In this document: positions 60,575-64,000 of the stretch, piece by piece
Layout of the letters: each line of letters opens with the position of its first letter
Position numbering within the stretch: position 1 is the first letter of the stretch
From: Diospyros lotus
Taxonomy: Eukaryota; Streptophyta; Magnoliopsida; Ericales; Ebenaceae
DNA: 64,000 bases
Assembly: GCF_014633365.1 (NCBI RefSeq)
Contig: NC_068338.1
Coordinates: 50,789,716-50,853,715, forward strand
Direction of reading: 5' to 3'
Notes under the pieces: generated by a model
What the model saw: only the letters and a program-made list of their open reading frames with translations
Told to the model about the DNA's origin: nothing
Databases searched by the model: none
Translations under genes and position numbers: made by a program

Positions 60575-60811
60575 TATAATAATTCAGGTAACAGTGTTTA
60601 CGCTCTCTTAATTTTGGGTCTATGACCCCCAAAAACCACATGCAGGTAAATCCAAGTCTGATTTCAGTCAACAGAGTCAGTATTGGCTCCAATGATACAC
60701 AATCTAGCAAAAATTACATCACTTGCATCCAAGTTATTTTTCCCACCACTCGAACTTGCGACGTCCTTACCATCCGTTCCCTCTTCCACCATTAAGCTAC
60801 CCCGTGGGGGT
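60575..60811 (-). mobile_element. tRNA-derived SINE with 18-bp target duplication
   Basis: On the minus strand it starts ACCCCCACGGGGTAGCTTAATGG, read here as an A box (GTAGCTTAATGG), followed about 40 bases later by a B-box-like AAGTTCGAGTG. This is the internal Pol III promoter layout of tRNA-derived SINEs. The 3' end is AT-rich (ATTATTATAAA). CGCAGCATCATTTTATTT at 60557-60574 recurs as CGCGGCATCATTTTATTT at 60812-60829: an 18-bp target duplication with one mismatch, as made by LINE machinery. A 90-codon minus-strand frame here (60664-60936) is not a gene. Confidence 0.8.
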
Positions 60812-60829
60812 CGCGGCATCATTTTATTT

Positions 60830-62006
60830 GTTCTAGTTGAGCAGTCACAAATTAAAGCAATGCCATCTACAAAGCTGTGGCCATTTGAGACAGCAAGTCC
60901 TTTGTCTCCGCTTGAGTTGATACCTAACCAACCCATGATTTCTGATTATGACTCAGTACCAGCCAGCCAGTAGAACTCATTGCTCTGATTAATTAGTGAA
61001 AGTGGAAGTAGAAGAAATGCCTTGCAGAAATTGCATTTTCTCTACCGTATACATTGAATGGTTGACCGAACTCAGTATAACATACCTACCCCATTTTACT
61101 AGTCCAAATTTTGCTATTGTTTCTCAATTTAAATATCTCAACAACTAAATTTTATATTTAATCCCACCCAAAAAAAAAACTTAGTCAATACTTCTTTAGC
61201 ATATGCATGGAATATGGATGATACACTCAAATTTTAATAATTTAAACGCTTGTTAGTTTTTTTTTTTATACAATTTGTTAGTTGACTTTGATTAATTGTA
61301 ACACAACTTGAAAATTTTGAATATGAATTTTTAATCAGGTTTATTCGTTGGAAATATTAAAATCTGGTAAAGATAGCCTTAGTTTCTAATAGATTTGACA
61401 AATAATCAGACAACTACAAGAAAGGTATCTACCATTCTTCTAACAAATATGTCTTTTAGTTTAGACTTTAAGGTAAATTTCATCTAGACTTTATGATGCT
61501 ATATTTATAGTTACATAGTTTGCAATTCATTTGGTATTCTGGACTTTTAGGCTCTTGACTAAATGAGGAGGCTGGGTAGATTGGAGAATAAATAAGTAAA
61601 ACAAACCATTGGGACCAAAAATCTAAAAAATAAATCATATCATATGTATAAATGACCCAAAACACATACGCTTAGACTTTCATTTCTTCTCCCACCTCTT
61701 GCTCCATCCACCAAATTGCAGTACCATCATGAACTTAACAAGAAAGGTTAGAGCTTAACAGGGCTGAAGGCCTGTAACTCAAATTTCCTGAATTAGCAAT
61801 GTTCTAAGGTAGAAATCCCTTCACTCTCCATGGAAGATAAAAGTGGAGGACAAGAAGCTTAGAAAAGAATGAAGATTTTGATTCCCCTAATTATTTGGAC
61901 CTCAGACTCCCTATTTTTACAGAAAGATGGTCGAAATTAAGCCCAGTTTTCAGGGTTAGGAACAAGAGAGAACCTCATTTACAAGATCCTGCAAAGCGTG
62001 ACTTCT
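60830..62006. other. Intergenic sequence and 3' flank of the DUF761-like gene
   Basis: No gene seen. The part beyond about 61700 is probably the 3' untranslated region of the minus-strand gene. Confidence 0.45.
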
Positions 62007-62429
62007 TTAGACTAACACAGATGTGCTCAACTTTTCTTCCTTCCAGCCTCTATTGATCTTATCAATGAATTCCTCTACTCTTCTCCTCAGCTCATCGTCA
62101 TCTTCTTCATTTTCACTCTCTTTCTCCCCATCATCTCCATTTTCATCCTCTTTTTCTTCATCATCAACTCCACCAGCCTTCTCTTCTGCCGACACGTTGT
62201 TGTTCTCCAATGAACATGTAGTGCTTGCTCTTTCATTTTCAATGTCATTTCTGGTTCCCTGGGCAGCTGCTGGAGGAGGACTGAGACTGGGACTGGGGCT
62301 GTTCTGACCAAACCCCGGTGCCGGTTTCGACCCGACGAGCAAAACGACAATGATCAGATTGCAGAAACAGAAGACAACAAGAGAATTGGAAGCAGCCAGA
62401 GTGATCAACTCAATTGTGGAACCAAACAT
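62007..62429 (-). CDS. Small membrane-anchored acidic protein with DUF761-like C terminus
   Basis: The ATG at 62429 gives 140 residues (MFGSTIELITLAASNSLVVF). The N-terminal hydrophobic stretch (SLVVFCFCNLIIVVLLVG) should be a membrane anchor. A proline/serine linker (SPSPSLSPPPAAAQG) and a strongly acidic region (DDEEKEDENGDDGEKESENE) follow. The end, LRRRVEEFIDKINRGWKEEK, matches the DUF761 pattern of plant cotton-fibre-like/DUF4408 proteins. Single exon. Function unknown in the family. An in-frame TTG six codons upstream is ignored because plants start at ATG. Confidence 0.85.
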   Translation of the reverse strand: MFGSTIELITLAASNSLVVFCFCNLIIVVLLVGSKPAPGFGQNSPSPSLSPPPAAAQGTRNDIENERASTTCSLENNNVSAEEKAGGVDDEEKEDENGDDGEKESENEEDDDELRRRVEEFIDKINRGWKEEKLSTSVLV

Positions 62430-64000
62430 GGCTGACAGTGAGAACAAGAGCAGAGGGCTTGAGAGAGTACAGAGAGGAGAAATGGTGCGGCCTGGTTGCT
62501 GACTTTGCAGGGTTTGGAGGTGTTAAAAAGGCTTTTATAAGAGGCCTTTGTTTGGTTGTGGAAAAGAGTGCTTTGAAAGCTTTTGATGGCACTATTCAAG
62601 GCCTAGATAATGAGGATTGAGGCGTGGTGGGGGGAGCTATAGAAGAAGGTTGATATATTATAAGGCTATTCTTTAAGCATTGTTGGATGAAGGAACTTGG
62701 AGAAGCTTTTGTCAACTAGAATGTGGGGCTCTCTTCATTATATTAATCATGGTCTTTGTAACCACCGGGTAACCTCACATGCCAACTACTAGTTTCTTAC
62801 GCCTTCTATTGCCGTCATTAATTGCATTGTTTTCCAATAGTTTTTGAAAATTATTTTCTCTTCCAAAACTAGATACACACGTATATCATAAGCATCTGCT
62901 TACCCATAAGTCATTCAAAATCTATCTTTTTAAATTTTCCAGGAACTGCAAGTAGCAAAAGGGAAATTAATCATATGGATTGCTCACGACCTACATTAAT
63001 TGGAAAGAAATATTCACCAAAATAATTTATGGTTTCAAAATGCTACTATCACATCATTTTGATGATTTTTTTACACAAAAATATCATTTTTCATGAAGAA
63101 ATATTTTGTTAATTCTAAAGATTGTTGTTCAAGAAAAGAAATGATTTGATTACAGTATCATTTTTAAAAGTTTGAGTTCCAATCATTACAAATGGTGTCT
63201 AGAAAATAATTATATTGGCCATTTATTTTCTTTCTTTTTCTTTTGTTTGTTTTTATCGATAAAAATAGCTTCTTTACAGAAAAATAAATACTTGTAAATA
63301 GAATCTTTTCCCAGCACTTGCAAAACAATGTGTCTTGTGGAGTGAGCTCCTCTTTCATTTTGATTTTTCTATTATTATATTTGAGAAAAAAAATATTTCA
63401 ATAGGACAATGATTGAACCAATTAAGAAAACCTTGTTTGTAAGATGAGTCTCACCCAATCCAGCCCTAACCTCACCCATGATGCTAACTTTTATGTTTAA
63501 TGGGATCAATGTGTCACTCTATTATTTATGTTATACATTGAGGTCATGCAAGTTACTTTAAATAATTTTTGATAAATTCATTTTAGAAACAACAAACAAA
63601 TATGATACGAAATGAAAAAAAAAATAAAAAATAAACTATTTTATAAATATAATTTTAATATTAAATAATAGTTATTCAATTTAAGCCCGTCACCTTTAAC
63701 TTAAAACATTAATTCCCTGTTAGAGGCTGACCAATTGGGTTGCCACTTTCAAGGTGCTTCCAGAAATTTTCTATTGGAGAGAGTCCCTCAGTGTTCTCGT
63801 CATGAAGCTCCCTTGAGGATTAAGAAAAGTCACACTAGCAAGTAGTCAAGAGTGTAAAATTGACAATGATTTTACATGATTTTCTGGTGCTGGCAGGTAG
63901 TTACATGATTTTACTTCAATACTGAGATGATTATGAGTATGACGGACGATGCAGTCGCAAAGCCAAAGTTAATTAACTCCACCTGTCTTTTTAACAGCAA
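62430..64000. other. Promoter of the DUF761-like gene and intergenic sequence
   Basis: No further gene supported. The chance frames at 62405-62620 are shadows of the 5' region. The remainder is AT-rich without recognisable repeats. Confidence 0.4.

Noticed and set aside
60664..60936. 90-codon minus-strand frame
   Set aside because: Lies over the SINE and one of its target duplications. The reading frame is accidental.

Overview
The window looks like nuclear DNA of a eudicot plant. It is AT-rich, its genes carry short GT-AG introns, every recognisable gene belongs to a plant family, and the space between genes is filled with plant transposon types. I cannot name the species.

Layout. 0.9-11.2 kb is a nested transposon block. 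A Ty3/gypsy chromovirus (897-11185, target duplication GTCAC) was invaded by a Ty1/copia element (3019-9099, target duplication GTTTT). That copia element was then hit by two LTR-like insertions of 355 and 273 bp, probably solo LTRs, and one 650-bp hAT-type MITE. Each has an intact target duplication. All retroelement reading frames are broken. Next come a calmodulin-like gene of the CML13/14 type (12307-12750, minus), a fold-back element and a hAT MITE. A four-exon LRR receptor pseudokinase (17951-21335, plus) faces a tail-to-tail pair of DUF1442 genes (22294-23033 and 26718-27540, minus).

30-34.6 kb is a repeat block: a fold-back structure with GC-rich palindromic cores in very AT-rich arms, then a decayed hAT transposon of the TTF-finger/DUF4371 class, with an inverted relic of the same family and a 237-bp tandem duplication. 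34.8-41.3 kb (minus) is an eight-exon hnRNP-Q-like gene with three RRM domains. It carries a one-base deletion and an in-frame stop, so it is probably a recent pseudogene. 42.2-44.2 kb has two more TIR elements. 47161-49296 (minus) is a single-exon gene for a domesticated hAT-transposase-like protein. 53806-58927 (plus) is a five-exon AT-hook/PPC (AHL) nuclear protein. 59.8-60.8 kb holds a Tourist-like MITE and a tRNA-derived SINE with an 18-bp target duplication. 62007-62429 (minus) encodes a small membrane-anchored acidic protein with a DUF761-like tail.

The host genes do not form one pathway. As far as I recall, several have Arabidopsis relatives that lie close together (CML13/14 with the domesticated hAT protein; LRR-IV kinase and DUF1442 with AHL genes), so the gene order may be ancient microsynteny. 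I found no clear new multi-gene system. The most unusual items are the GC-core fold-back structure, the fully resolvable nest, and the damaged RRM gene.
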